This document shows, piece by piece, positions 16,901 through 24,710 of a DNA stretch of 42,065 bases. This DNA is from Leyella stercorea (GTDB lineage: Bacteria > Bacteroidota > Bacteroidia > Bacteroidales > Bacteroidaceae). Positions within the stretch are counted from its first letter, which is position 1. The number at the start of each line of letters is the position of its first letter. The notes under the pieces were generated by a model. That model worked only from the letters and a program-made list of their open reading frames with translations, ran no database searches and was not told the origin of the DNA. The DNA lies in assembly GCF_019052365.1 (NCBI RefSeq), contig NZ_JAHQUY010000023.1, positions 1 to 42,065 of the forward strand, in the 5' to 3' direction. The position numbers and the translations under genes were made by a program.

Positions 16901-17005
16901 TTTGTCTTTCACCAGACCAGAAACTGTGTGTACTTGTGCGTACGCCCCCGTCATAAACATTCCTATCAGGAACATTACGACTGTAAGAAACGATCTTTTC
17001 TGCAT
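13961..17005 (-). CDS. SusC/RagA-family TonB-dependent outer-membrane transporter
   Basis: A 1014-residue TonB-linked barrel. The parts in order are a signal peptide (1-23, ending AYA-Q), a carboxypeptidase-regulatory-like domain (about 27-100, VHTVSGLVKDKEMGEPLVGV), a TonB-box/plug region (about 105-230, GEVVVTAMGIKRQ and LKGAAASALYG) and a long beta-barrel ending GLNLKLNF. It imports the ligand captured by the SusD partner, using TonB energy. No N-terminal STN domain is present, so signalling to an anti-sigma factor is not expected. No ECF sigma, hybrid two-component or AraC regulator is adjacent. A TAnnTTTG element and a double TTTGCGCAAA palindrome lie upstream. Confidence 0.95.
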   Translation of the reverse strand: MQKRSFLTVVMFLIGMFMTGAYAQVHTVSGLVKDKEMGEPLVGVSVSVKGTKNATMTDLNGNYTIQTSPKDVLEFKYVGMKNAEETVGNRKVINITLVANAESLGEVVVTAMGIKRQSETLTYSAQTVGGKDVNDIKSINMINSLQGKSAGLQITPNSTGAGGSSKILFRGNKSISGSNQPLIVIDGVPTMTNTTTSQVSSDYGGERDAGDVMSTINPDDIASITLLKGAAASALYGAVAANGAIMITTKQGMAGKVNVNVSSNTTMEVPMILPEFQNTYGAGADGTFSWGDKLSKACKNYAESFFRTGFTTNNTVSLSGGSENFKGYFSYGNVFSHGMTPENTFRSHNLNTKVDFKVLNNVYVDFSAKYSNQYSKNQAAAGYLWNPLTGVYLAPRGIDWDHYKDNYEVYDPTRGCNVQNWTNTELQQFGNPYWMLNRQTPISKRNRYEFGGSIKWDITPDLNIQGRMRYERGEEQFIHNAYASSVGNLYKMGRMKNNRYFSDQLYGDVLINYNHTWNDWGLTATAGSSFTKTKTAHVDLWGEGEQYKSPGDGNIYYPNIFTPNNFYGNMSKLGSGDAMETEKRLNAVFATAQVAFKEAVFLDLSARNDWSSALAFTDGCSFFYPSVGASVLLNKLVPMGEQVNLFKFRGSYSIVGNDVPIYMSNPRYTLGESGAISAPDKAAFRTLKPEKTHSIEVGFDGTFFNNRLDFSLTYYKTNTKNQFFSVSAPYESGLRNRYVNAGNVQNQGIEASIGWHQQFNPDFSWSTNFNISYNENKIKELVEGLENGLTIASWQGAKVVLNEGGSYGDLYVRQIKRDEAGKPVKNDKGEPILMGDNVDEMKYAGNMNAKVNFGWTNTFHYKDFTFSFLIDGKFGGRVLSATEATLDGWGVSKRSGIARNAGKVVVDGVEFDPQAWYTTTGSSNFNNSYATEFYVYKGTNVRLREMSLGYTFRNLFGNGKNLTAALIARNLFFFYKDAPCDPDVSMGTGNGVQGVDIFNLPSATSLGLNLKLNF

Positions 17006-17071
17006 AGTCTTTAAGGGTTAGGTTAATTATTATAGTAGTTGTAAAAAATTTATAAGCGTCTTTAGATTTTG

Positions 17072-17079
17072 CAAATATA
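17072..17079 (-). promoter_or_regulatory. Candidate -7 element for the susC-susD operon
   Basis: The minus strand reads TATATTTG, 67 bp before the susC start. The palindromes at 17158-17179 lie about 80 bp further upstream. Confidence 0.45.
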
Positions 17080-17147
17080 GCTAAATGTCTGTTTGAGTGA
17101 TATTTTGAACGTGTAATAAACGTTAAAATCTGTCGCATTTATGAATC

Positions 17148-17183
17148 AAAAAAAATGTTTGCGCAAACATTTGCGCAAACATT
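17148..17183 (-). terminator. Terminator hairpin and/or operator with doubled TTTGCGCAAA
   Basis: TTTGCGCAAA occurs at 17158-17167 and again at 17170-17179, centres 12 bp apart, within AATGTTTGCG...CGCAAACATT. On the minus strand this folds into a hairpin followed by eight T (A-run 17148-17155), so it can terminate the peptidase transcript 48 bp after its stop codon. The same perfect palindromes also resemble a LacI-family operator site and would lie about 150 bp upstream of susC. Termination is the simpler reading. Confidence 0.7.
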
Positions 17184-17230
17184 ATGTGTTATAGTCCTAT
17201 ACATGTCTTTTTGTATGCAGCACCTGTGGC

Positions 17231-18250
17231 TTACATATTTATGTTCTTCACGACGATGGCTATGGTCTTCATCATCACGTACTGCTCCGAGAGGTACATG
17301 AGTCCGCCGTACTGGTTGCCTGTTCCCCACGAATTCTTGGCAATGTAGTAGCGTTTGCCGTTCTCGTCGTGGGCTATACCTATGAGCACCATACAGTGGT
17401 CGTCGGTGGTGTGGTGGTTCTCAAACTCTATCTGTCGCTGCTTCTGCGTGTAGGTTCGCTGCTTGGTGAGTTCCGCCACGCCGCGCTTGAAGTCGAAGCC
17501 CACTTCGCTTGTGTCGCCTTCCCAGCATACGGGGTGTCCGGTGCGCAGCGAGCGTTCTATGCGCTTCATCATCACGTCGATGGGCACGTTGTAGTATAGC
17601 TCGTTGCTGTAGTTGTCGGGCACTTCGAGCACGAACGCCTCGCCGAAGCGGTGGTGGGTGAAGCTCGTCATGGCGAGATATTCGCCGCGCATGCAGACGC
17701 TGTGGGCGAACTCGAGCGGTGTGTATTCGGCTCCGAGCATGTACACCTTCTTGGGCAGCGCTCCTATGCGCTCGTCGAAGAGTCGTTCTGTGCGTTGCTT
17801 CATCTGGCTCAGGTTGCGCGACGAGTTGGAGAGCATCTCCAGGCGTTTCGTGAGGGCGTTGTAGTTGATGTCGCGCGCATGGTAGGAGTCGTAGGGCATG
17901 ATGCCGTATTCGTCGAGCAGGCGCAGCAGCAGCGGCGCCGTTCCGCGCAGCGTCATGCGGTTGAAGCCTTTCGAGAGGAAGTGGAAGCGTGCCTGCTCGT
18001 CGAGCTGGTAGCGCGCTATGTAGTCGACGGAGAGGTTCACCGAGTCGCCCATCTGTATGTGTTCGCTCTCGATGGTGGCGAGCATGGCGTACGCCCAGCA
18101 GAGCGAGCTGTGGTCCTGGTCCTTGACGGGCGTGTAGCCGAGCAGCACTTCGTTGGTGAAGCGCTTCTTCGAGGAGTTGAAGTTCTCGCGTTTCAGGTCG
18201 CAAGAGGTGATGGTTGCGAGTGTGACGAATAGTATAATGAGTTTGCGCAT
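17231..18250 (-). CDS. Papain-like (C1 family) cysteine peptidase lipoprotein
   Basis: A 339-residue protein with a lipoprotein signal (MRKLIILFVTLATITSC, lipobox Cys17). The catalytic residues are in family order: oxyanion Gln45 and nucleophile Cys51 in VKDQDHSSLCWAYA, His285 in DDHCMVLIG and Asn306 in KNSWG. The layout is closest to the bleomycin-hydrolase/PepC branch. It should act in the periplasm or on the cell surface as an endo- or aminopeptidase. I start at MRKLIILF, which gives a proper signal. A longer in-frame reading begins inside the hairpin repeat at 18266-18391 and is rejected. It is the last gene after the DUF3108 gene, separated by that hairpin, and a terminator follows. Confidence 0.88.
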   Translation of the reverse strand: MRKLIILFVTLATITSCDLKRENFNSSKKRFTNEVLLGYTPVKDQDHSSLCWAYAMLATIESEHIQMGDSVNLSVDYIARYQLDEQARFHFLSKGFNRMTLRGTAPLLLRLLDEYGIMPYDSYHARDINYNALTKRLEMLSNSSRNLSQMKQRTERLFDERIGALPKKVYMLGAEYTPLEFAHSVCMRGEYLAMTSFTHHRFGEAFVLEVPDNYSNELYYNVPIDVMMKRIERSLRTGHPVCWEGDTSEVGFDFKRGVAELTKQRTYTQKQRQIEFENHHTTDDHCMVLIGIAHDENGKRYYIAKNSWGTGNQYGGLMYLSEQYVMMKTIAIVVKNINM

Positions 18251-18265
18251 AGAATGTTTTTTGAT

Positions 18266-18391
18266 AGGGGGTGCAGTTGTCTCCGCTCGGCTTTGCCGCT
18301 TGCCATAGCAGGAACAGCACCATTTTTGACTGGTTGATGCAGTTCTTGCTCTGGCAAGCGGCAAAGCCGAGCGGAGACAACTGCACCCCCT
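18266..18391. repeat. Large hairpin of the GGTGCACTT repeat family, copy 2
   Basis: Two 40-bp arms (18266-18305 and 18352-18391) are perfect reverse complements: AGGGGGTGCAGTTGTCTCCG... on the left. The 46-bp loop contains more family sequence (TTGATGCAGTTCTTGCTC). The arms carry the CTCCGCTCGGCTTTGCCGCT core shared with the copies at 66-142 and 35039-35106. It lies between the DUF3108 stop (6 bp away) and the peptidase start (15 bp away), so an mRNA crossing this gap would form a very stable stem. Confidence 0.9.
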
Positions 18392-18396
18392 GATGA

Positions 18397-19185
18397 TTAC
18401 TTCACGCCCTTCATGCCTGAGAGGAACGCTTTTGCGACGCCGAACTTCAGGAACATATCCAGTCTTACCGGCACATGATGTACGTCGTCCGTAACGTAGA
18501 AGCGCGTGATCTCCTTCTCCTTATTGCCTTCGTTCTCGATATACGAGAGTTGCAGGCAGCGGTACTTCACGCCGTTGTCGGCCTTGACGGTGGTCTTGCC
18601 CTTGTATTCGAGGATGGCGTTGATGATCTTCGGTCCGTCGGTGATGGGTATGTGTATGCGCTTGCCCTTCTTCCAGCTCTCGGGGTTGAACGAGCGTGCG
18701 CGCAGGAAGATGCTCATCATGTCGTAGGCGCACGCCGTGCGGTTGAACTCGTTCCATACGTGCTCGCCGTTGTTCTTCTGTCGGTGCAGCTTCACGTGCT
18801 GATGGTTGTTGCTGTACGAGTAGAACGCCTCGTCTACGGTGTAGCGCTTACCCTCGCGCGCTCCTTTGCGATAGTAGAGTGGTTCGAGGTCGAGCGTGTT
18901 GTAGCAGAGCAGCGTGTCGCGCATCACGAACATCTTGTCAAGCGTCTTCGACGTGCGTGTGATGAGCGCCATGCGCAGCGCCGGCTTGCCGTGATAGTTG
19001 CTCTTCACTACCGACATCGACGCCGTGCCTGCTTTCACCCATACGAACTGCCAGTTGTAGTAGAGGTTATAAGACAGGAACTCGCCCGGCTTTACTGCCG
19101 TGTTGCGGTACTTGCATTGTGCCGTTGTGGTCTGCAGACCTGCCAATAGCAGGGCTACGACGAGGAGGAAGTGTCTGGTCTTCAT
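18397..19185 (-). CDS. DUF3108-domain exported protein
   Basis: A 262-residue protein with a signal peptide (MKTRHFLLVVALLLAGLQTTTAQ). The mature part fits DUF3108, seen in KPGEFLSYNLYYNWQFVWVK, the AGTASMSV strand and a late IPITDGPKI segment. The family is predicted to be a periplasmic beta-rich protein of unknown function. I start at MKTRHFLL, since the 13-residue upstream extension spoils the signal peptide. It lies 22 bp after the Ig-like lipoprotein gene and is probably cotranscribed with it, which suggests a shared envelope role. The peptidase gene follows after the large hairpin. Confidence 0.85.
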   Translation of the reverse strand: MKTRHFLLVVALLLAGLQTTTAQCKYRNTAVKPGEFLSYNLYYNWQFVWVKAGTASMSVVKSNYHGKPALRMALITRTSKTLDKMFVMRDTLLCYNTLDLEPLYYRKGAREGKRYTVDEAFYSYSNNHQHVKLHRQKNNGEHVWNEFNRTACAYDMMSIFLRARSFNPESWKKGKRIHIPITDGPKIINAILEYKGKTTVKADNGVKYRCLQLSYIENEGNKEKEITRFYVTDDVHHVPVRLDMFLKFGVAKAFLSGMKGVK

Positions 19186-19207
19186 ATTATTTCTATTTTT
19201 TTGTAAT

Positions 19208-21172
19208 TCAGAACGGATACGCAATGCCCATTTTCCGCGCTCTTTCCATGTTGCGCTGTTGTATCTTGCGTTGGCGTTCGCCCTTTTGTTTCTTTATCTT
19301 CTCGGGTTTCTGCTGGTCGAGCGGTTTCTCGTTGATGTTCCAGTTGAGCGTTACGTCCCACTTCGCCTTGCACTCTATCTCGTACGGATAGTAGAACACC
19401 TCTTCGGGTTGCAGGTTGGCGCTGTAGTCGCCCGTGTCCCACACGCCGTTGTTGTTGCGGTCGACGAACAGGCGGGCGTAGTATTTGCCCGGTCGTACGT
19501 AGTAGAACGCTGCCGTTGAGTTGGTTGTGTGCACGCTCTTCACCGACTTGTCTTCGCTCGTGAGCAGTTCGACGACGAGGTTCTCGCCATTGAGTTGCGC
19601 TATGTTGAGCACCAGACTGCTGTAGTCGTCCATGGCGCCCACCTTGAAGCCCTTCTTCAGCTTCTTCGACGCGTTGCCGTAGATGTCGGTGAAGGCGAGC
19701 GAGTCGATTTCGAGGCTGTATTCTATGCCCGGACGCCACTCGGCGCGCAGCATGTACTGGCGCTTCGACTCTGCGGTGGCTATGCTGTCGCCCCACATCT
19801 TCTGCTTCACTGGCTCGAAGCGCAGCGGCGCTACGTACCATAGCGTGTCGTGCTTGGCGTAGAGGTGAATCTTAGACGTGTCTGCTGAGGCGAGCGGCGT
19901 GTCGAACTCGAAGTGCAGGTTGCGGTCGGGGTCGAGTTTCGAGTCTACGGCGAGCTTGAACTCCAGTTCCTTCGGCGGCATCACGGAGTCGTACGCCTCG
20001 CCGCGCTTGCGCTTCTTCTCCTGCTGCTTCTTCCAGCTCTCCAGCTCCTTCTGCGCCTCCTTCAGGCGGCGTTCGTAGGGCTGCTTAGAGAGAATCTGCA
20101 GCGTGTCGGTCTGCGGCACGAGGTTGCCCAGCGTGTCGGTCATCTCGTAGGTGAGGGCGAGGCTGAGCGTGTCCTGATTGACGAGCGCCGTGTCGCGCAG
20201 CCAGTAGGTTATGGTGTCGCGGCGCACAGACGGCTCTATAAGGAGTCGGTCGGTAGCGTCGAAGTTGAGTGGCTTTATCTCGGGCAGCTTCTTCGAGCCG
20301 TAGCTGAAGAACAGCGTGAAGCGGTCGGGCTGCAGGCGTTCCGACTTGAGGAAGAATCGGTCGGTCTGCACGTGTTCGAACGCTCTGAGCACGAGGTCGT
20401 CGGGCGTGAAACGTATGTATCCCGTCTGCTTTATGTCCTTGATATGCAGCGAGTCGAGCCAAAGCGTGTCCTGTCGCAGGGCGTCGCAGAACGCGGGGCG
20501 TATGGTGTCGTGCGAGAAAGCCATCTGCTCGCTCTTCTGCGAGAACATATAGTTGCCGTCCTGGTCGTTGAGGGCGTAGATGCGGTAAGCGCCTGGCGCC
20601 ACGCCCTTTATGACGAAGTGTCCGCGCGAGTCGGCACGTGCCACGCGCAGCATGGGCATCTTCATGAAGCACGAGTCGCCCATCTCGGCGTACAGACCCA
20701 CGAGTATGCCCTTCACCGGTTCGAGGTTCTCAGCCGCCACCACGGTGCCAGCCACTTCGAGCGTGTCGATATGGTCGCCCGTAGAGAAACTGTAGGTGTA
20801 GTTGCCCATCGGGTTGCCCTCGTTGTTGTCGGAGATGGCGTCAGAGAAGTCGACGGTGTACGTAGTGTTGGGCTTCAGCGAGTCCTTCAGCTCCACGCTG
20901 ATCTTCTTGCCCGAAGCCTTTATCTCCGCCTGCTCAAGCTGCGGCGGCGACACCACCACCTTCTCCGACGCGTTGTCGAGCTTTATGAACTCGTCGAAGT
21001 AGATGTTCACCTTCTTCGCCTGCACGTCAGTGCTGCGGTCGGCAGGTGTCGAGCCTATCACATGCGGCGGCGTCTCGTCGTACCATCCTCCGTCGGGGCG
21101 TCCCATGCGGGCGCACGACGAGAGCAGCGCGATTACACCTATTATATATAGTATGTTTCTTAGTTTCAGCAT
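19208..21172 (-). CDS. Lipoprotein with N-terminal bacterial Ig-like (Big_5) domain
   Basis: A 654-residue protein. Signal peptide with lipobox Cys20 (IALLSSCARM). Residues about 31-130 (DETPPHVIGSTPADRSTDV, VNIYFDEFIKLDN, YTVDFSDAISDNNEGN) fit a Big_5 Ig-like domain. A second sandwich-like segment follows (about 140-210, YRIYALNDQDGNYMF). A charged helix at about 368-395 (LKEAQKELESWKKQQEKKRK) may be a coiled coil, followed by more beta structure and a strongly basic tail. Proteins of this kind are common single-copy genes in Bacteroidales and have no known function. Likely first gene of a transcript with the DUF3108 gene and perhaps the peptidase. Confidence 0.82.
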   Translation of the reverse strand: MLKLRNILYIIGVIALLSSCARMGRPDGGWYDETPPHVIGSTPADRSTDVQAKKVNIYFDEFIKLDNASEKVVVSPPQLEQAEIKASGKKISVELKDSLKPNTTYTVDFSDAISDNNEGNPMGNYTYSFSTGDHIDTLEVAGTVVAAENLEPVKGILVGLYAEMGDSCFMKMPMLRVARADSRGHFVIKGVAPGAYRIYALNDQDGNYMFSQKSEQMAFSHDTIRPAFCDALRQDTLWLDSLHIKDIKQTGYIRFTPDDLVLRAFEHVQTDRFFLKSERLQPDRFTLFFSYGSKKLPEIKPLNFDATDRLLIEPSVRRDTITYWLRDTALVNQDTLSLALTYEMTDTLGNLVPQTDTLQILSKQPYERRLKEAQKELESWKKQQEKKRKRGEAYDSVMPPKELEFKLAVDSKLDPDRNLHFEFDTPLASADTSKIHLYAKHDTLWYVAPLRFEPVKQKMWGDSIATAESKRQYMLRAEWRPGIEYSLEIDSLAFTDIYGNASKKLKKGFKVGAMDDYSSLVLNIAQLNGENLVVELLTSEDKSVKSVHTTNSTAAFYYVRPGKYYARLFVDRNNNGVWDTGDYSANLQPEEVFYYPYEIECKAKWDVTLNWNINEKPLDQQKPEKIKKQKGERQRKIQQRNMERARKMGIAYPF

Positions 21173-21215
21173 TTGGCTTAACTTCTTGTTTTTTTAATTT
21201 GTTTCATACAATACG

Positions 21216-21315
21216 TTGGTGCACTTCTTCAGGGGGTGCAGCAGTCTCTGCTGCACCAACCAAGCAAACGGTGCATTTCTGCTCGGTTGGTGCACTTGAG
21301 ACAAGTGCACCCCCT
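21216..21315. repeat. Dispersed hairpin repeat, GGTGCACTT family, copy 3
   Basis: Contains GGTGCACTTCTTC, AGGGGGTGCAGCAGTCTCTG with its complement CTGCACCAACC, and a final TTGAGACAAGTGCACCCCCT. At least two nested hairpins are possible. It fills the gap between the Ig-like gene start and the GH3 gene stop. Confidence 0.8.
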
Positions 21316-21320
21316 ACAAA

Positions 21321-21353
21321 TGTCACCACCTCACCACAACAACATCACTTCAC
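21321..21353. repeat. CTCACCACC simple repeat, copy 3
   Basis: TGTCACCACCTCACCACAAC followed by AACATCACTTCAC; it overlaps the TGA stop of the GH3 gene (21345-21347). Same family as 1279, 11371 and 24711. Confidence 0.55.
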
Positions 21354-22850
21354 CCCCATTATCTCCTCAATGGTCTTGCGGTTGTTAGAGAGGCGCGGTA
21401 TCTTGTGCTGTCCGCCCAGCTTGCCCTTAGAGCGCAGCCAGTCGTCGAACTGACCTTCGCGCGCAACGACAACCTCAAGCGGCTGCAGCGTGATGTCGTG
21501 GAAGCGCTTCGCCTCGTAGTCGGAGTTGATAGCCTGTAGCTGTCGGTCGAGCAGTTCGGCAAACTCGCTGATGTTCTCAGGCTTCTTCGCGAACTCGATG
21601 AGCCACTGGTGGCGGCACTTCGCGTTGGCGTCCATGAACACCGGCGCCGCCGTGTACTCCTTCACCTCTGCACCAGTCTGCTGGCAGGCATAGGCGAGGC
21701 CCTTCTCGGCGTTGTCCTGGATAAGCTCCTCGCCGAAAGCGTTGATGAAATACTTCGTTCTGCCCGTTATGACGAACTTGTACGGGCGCACCGACGTGAA
21801 CTTCACCGTGTCGCCAATCATGTAGCGCCACAGACCGCACGACGTGCTGATAAGCATGGCGTAGTTCTTGCCCGTCTCCACGCCCTCGAGTGGCACGATG
21901 TTCGGGTTTTCAGAGTCGAACTCGTCCATAGGCAGGAACTCGTAGAACACATCGTAGTCGAGCATCAGCAGCATCGACTTGTCCTCTGGGTCGTTCTGTA
22001 TGCCGAAGAATCCCTCCGAGGCGTTGTACGTCTCCATGTAGTGCATGCGGTCGCTCTTTATGATGTGCTCGTACTGCGAGCGGTAGGGCGTGAACGCGAT
22101 GCCGCCGTGGAAGAACACCTCCAGGTTGGGCCACACCTCGTCGAGGCGCTCCTTGCCCGATAGTTCGAGCACGCGCACCAGCACACTGAGCATCCATGAG
22201 GGCACACCCGAGATGTTAGTCACGTTCTTGTTGAGACATTCGCGCGCAATGCGGTCGCGCTTCACCTCGAAGTCGCTCAGCAGCGCCGTCTGCTTCTTCG
22301 GCACACGCACGAGGTTCACGAGCGGGTTGATGTTCTCTATGAGAATGGCGCTGAGGTCGCCCACGAGCGAGCCAGCCACGTTGTAGTTTGGCGAGTGCGA
22401 ACCGCCTAAGATCAATCCCTTGCCGTCGAACATGCGGCTCTTCGGGTTATTCTGCAGGTAGAGCGCCACCACGTCGGTGCCGCCCTTGTAGTGTATGTTC
22501 TTCAGTCCTTCAGCCGACACTGGTATGAACTTGCTCTTGTCGTTCGTAGTGCCCGACGACTTGGCGTACCACTTCACCTTTCCCGGCCACAGCACGTCAG
22601 CCTCGCCGTGTCGCATACGGTCGATGTCGGCCTTCAGCTCCTCGTAGGTATTCACGGGCACGTTGCGCACGAAGTCGTCGTAGCCCTTTGTCGTAGCGAA
22701 AAGATGGTTTCTGCCGTACTCGGTGTTGGCGGCAGCGCGCAGGAGGTGCTGCAACACATTATGCTGCAGAGCCTCCGGCTCGTTGAAATGTTGTTCCAGC
22801 TTATGCTGTCGGGGTGCGAATGCGTATCGTGCAATGCCAGTTAAACTCAT
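21345..22850 (-). CDS. GH3-family acyl-adenylating protein
   Basis: A 501-residue member of the GH3 family (the 'GH3 auxin-responsive promoter' family). Plant members adenylate carboxylic acids such as indoleacetic or jasmonic acid and join them to amino acids. The ATP-binding loop KSSGTTNDKSKF (about 112-123), the YNASEGFFGIQ segment and the TSCGLWRYMIGD block are in order, so the adenylating fold looks intact. The acid and the acceptor in bacteria are not known. Its ATG overlaps the ispG stop codon by one base, so translation is probably coupled to ispG; a link with isoprenoid or lipid metabolism is inference from that alone. The C-terminal stop lies in a CTCACC repeat. Confidence 0.9.
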   Translation of the reverse strand: MSLTGIARYAFAPRQHKLEQHFNEPEALQHNVLQHLLRAAANTEYGRNHLFATTKGYDDFVRNVPVNTYEELKADIDRMRHGEADVLWPGKVKWYAKSSGTTNDKSKFIPVSAEGLKNIHYKGGTDVVALYLQNNPKSRMFDGKGLILGGSHSPNYNVAGSLVGDLSAILIENINPLVNLVRVPKKQTALLSDFEVKRDRIARECLNKNVTNISGVPSWMLSVLVRVLELSGKERLDEVWPNLEVFFHGGIAFTPYRSQYEHIIKSDRMHYMETYNASEGFFGIQNDPEDKSMLLMLDYDVFYEFLPMDEFDSENPNIVPLEGVETGKNYAMLISTSCGLWRYMIGDTVKFTSVRPYKFVITGRTKYFINAFGEELIQDNAEKGLAYACQQTGAEVKEYTAAPVFMDANAKCRHQWLIEFAKKPENISEFAELLDRQLQAINSDYEAKRFHDITLQPLEVVVAREGQFDDWLRSKGKLGGQHKIPRLSNNRKTIEEIMGVK

Positions 22851-24706
22851 TATTTTTCCTTTCTGTCTTCTTCTATAAATCTGAGCAGATGTTCCACTGC
22901 CTCACTCTCCGGTATGGCTTTCTCCACGCACATCTTCTGCTTGTAGAGCGAAATTTTTCCCGGTCCGGCGCCCACATAACCGTAGTCGGCGTCAGCCATC
23001 TCGCCCGGTCCGTTCACGATGCAGCCCATGATGCCTATCTTCAGGCCCTTCATGTGCGCCGTAGCCGCCTTTATCTTTGCGATGGTAGAGCGCAGGTCGT
23101 AGAGCGTTCTGCCGCAGCCAGGGCATGAGATGTATTCGGTCTTCGATGTGCGCAGACGAGCCGCCTGCAATATTGCGAACGCTGTGTCGGTAAGGTCGCG
23201 CACCGCGATGTCGCCGTTGTTCATCAGCCATACGCCGTCGCAGAGGCCGTCAATCATCAGCGCGCCCATATCGGCTGCCGCCTCAAGCTGCAGGTCTGCC
23301 TTCTCGGCGCTGGTGTGACTGTACATCTGAGCGAACACAACGGGGTTGAACAAGCCGTTCGACCACAACTCGTGAGTAAGCGCACGCTGCTCGCCGAGGC
23401 GGTTCTGCTGGTTCGACACAGCAACAACCACTACCTCCGGGTGGGCCTTCAGGCAAGCCATGTACTCCTCCGACGGAGCGCCGAGCTGCAGCACGAGGAA
23501 CTTAACATCTGCCTTCACTCCGCCCACGAACGGCGTAGCGTTGTACGGGAAGATAGGGTAGGTGTTCGGCTCGCCGGTGTATGCGTTGAAGTCGACGATG
23601 TATTTCTGTCCGTCGCGGCGGTTCTTGGGCAGCTTGGCACCGCAGTAGATATAGTCGGGTGTCATATCGGGGTTGAACTCCACGCTCTCTGCGTCGTCGT
23701 TCTGTCCGAGCGAAGCTATCACCACCGGCACATTCGAGCCGCCGATGTATCCCATAGCGCGAGTGGGGCGGCGCTCAGGACGCACCCAAGAGAAGTCCTT
23801 CGCCTCTGTGCCTGGCACGAGAGTGTGTCCGGCACGCTTCGTGATATAGTCGACGAGGTGGCGCGCAACGGGTATCTCTGCCTCCGGCTCCTCGCTCAGA
23901 CTCACGCGGATAGTGTCGCCGATGCCGTCGGCAAGCAGTGCGCCGATGCCCACCGCACTCTTGATGCGTCCGTCCTCGCCTTCGCCAGCCTCGGTGACGC
24001 CGAGGTGGAGCGGGTAGTGCATGTCGGCGTTGTCCATCTCGGTGATGAGCAGACGCACCGTGCGCACCATGATGACGGTGTTCGACGCCTTGATGCTTAT
24101 CACTACGTTGTCGAACTGCTCCTTCTTGCAGATGCGCAGAAACTCCATGCAGCTCTCGACGATGCCTTCCGGCGTGTCGCCGTAGCGCGACATGATGCGG
24201 TCGGAGAGCGAACCGTGGTTCACGCCGATGCGCACCGCCGTGTGGTGTTCGCGGCAGATGTTGAGGAAGGGCACGAAGCGGTCCTCCAGTTTCTTGAGTT
24301 CGTCGGCATACTCCGCGTCGGTGTACTCAATCTTCTTGAACACGCGCGCCGGGTCCACGTAGTTGCCCGGGTTCACGCGCACCTTCTCTGCGTACAGCGC
24401 AGCCACGTCAGCCACATTGGCGTTGAAGTGAACGTCGGCAACGAGCGGTGTGGTGTAGCCGTCGGCACGCAGTTGTGCGTTTATGTTCTGCAGGTTCTCA
24501 GCCTCTCTGCGGCCCTGCGTAGTGAGTCGCACGAGTTCGCCGCCTGCCTTTATGATGCGCTCAGCCTGAGCCACACACGCCTCCGTGTCGTTGGTGTTGG
24601 TTGTGGTCATCGACTGCACGCGTATCGGGGCGTCGCCGCCAAGCTGTATGTCGCCTACCTGAACGGGTGAGGCTTCGCGGCGGCGGTAGTTGAAGAGATC
24701 AATCAT
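22850..24706 (-). CDS. ispG: 4-hydroxy-3-methylbut-2-enyl diphosphate synthase IspG (long form)
   Basis: A 618-residue enzyme of the MEP isoprenoid pathway that reduces the cyclic diphosphate MEcPP to HMBPP. It is the three-part form found in Bacteroidota, Chlamydiae and plants: a TIM barrel (about 1-290), an inserted barrel-like domain (about 300-500) and the iron-sulfur reductase domain (510-618). The cluster ligands are Cys528 and Cys531 in SCPGCGRTLYDL, Cys562 in MGCIVNGPGEM and Glu569. E. coli IspG is about 370 residues and lacks the insert. The gene is followed without a gap by the GH3 gene and preceded by purE, with an unusual G/T then C/A repeat between. Confidence 0.97.
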   Translation of the reverse strand: MIDLFNYRRREASPVQVGDIQLGGDAPIRVQSMTTTNTNDTEACVAQAERIIKAGGELVRLTTQGRREAENLQNINAQLRADGYTTPLVADVHFNANVADVAALYAEKVRVNPGNYVDPARVFKKIEYTDAEYADELKKLEDRFVPFLNICREHHTAVRIGVNHGSLSDRIMSRYGDTPEGIVESCMEFLRICKKEQFDNVVISIKASNTVIMVRTVRLLITEMDNADMHYPLHLGVTEAGEGEDGRIKSAVGIGALLADGIGDTIRVSLSEEPEAEIPVARHLVDYITKRAGHTLVPGTEAKDFSWVRPERRPTRAMGYIGGSNVPVVIASLGQNDDAESVEFNPDMTPDYIYCGAKLPKNRRDGQKYIVDFNAYTGEPNTYPIFPYNATPFVGGVKADVKFLVLQLGAPSEEYMACLKAHPEVVVVAVSNQQNRLGEQRALTHELWSNGLFNPVVFAQMYSHTSAEKADLQLEAAADMGALMIDGLCDGVWLMNNGDIAVRDLTDTAFAILQAARLRTSKTEYISCPGCGRTLYDLRSTIAKIKAATAHMKGLKIGIMGCIVNGPGEMADADYGYVGAGPGKISLYKQKMCVEKAIPESEAVEHLLRFIEEDRKEK

Positions 24707-24710
24707 GATT

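Noticed and set aside
18251..18364. A 38-residue N-terminal extension of the papain-like peptidase
   Set aside because: It is encoded by the hairpin repeat and would place the lipoprotein signal peptide inside the protein.
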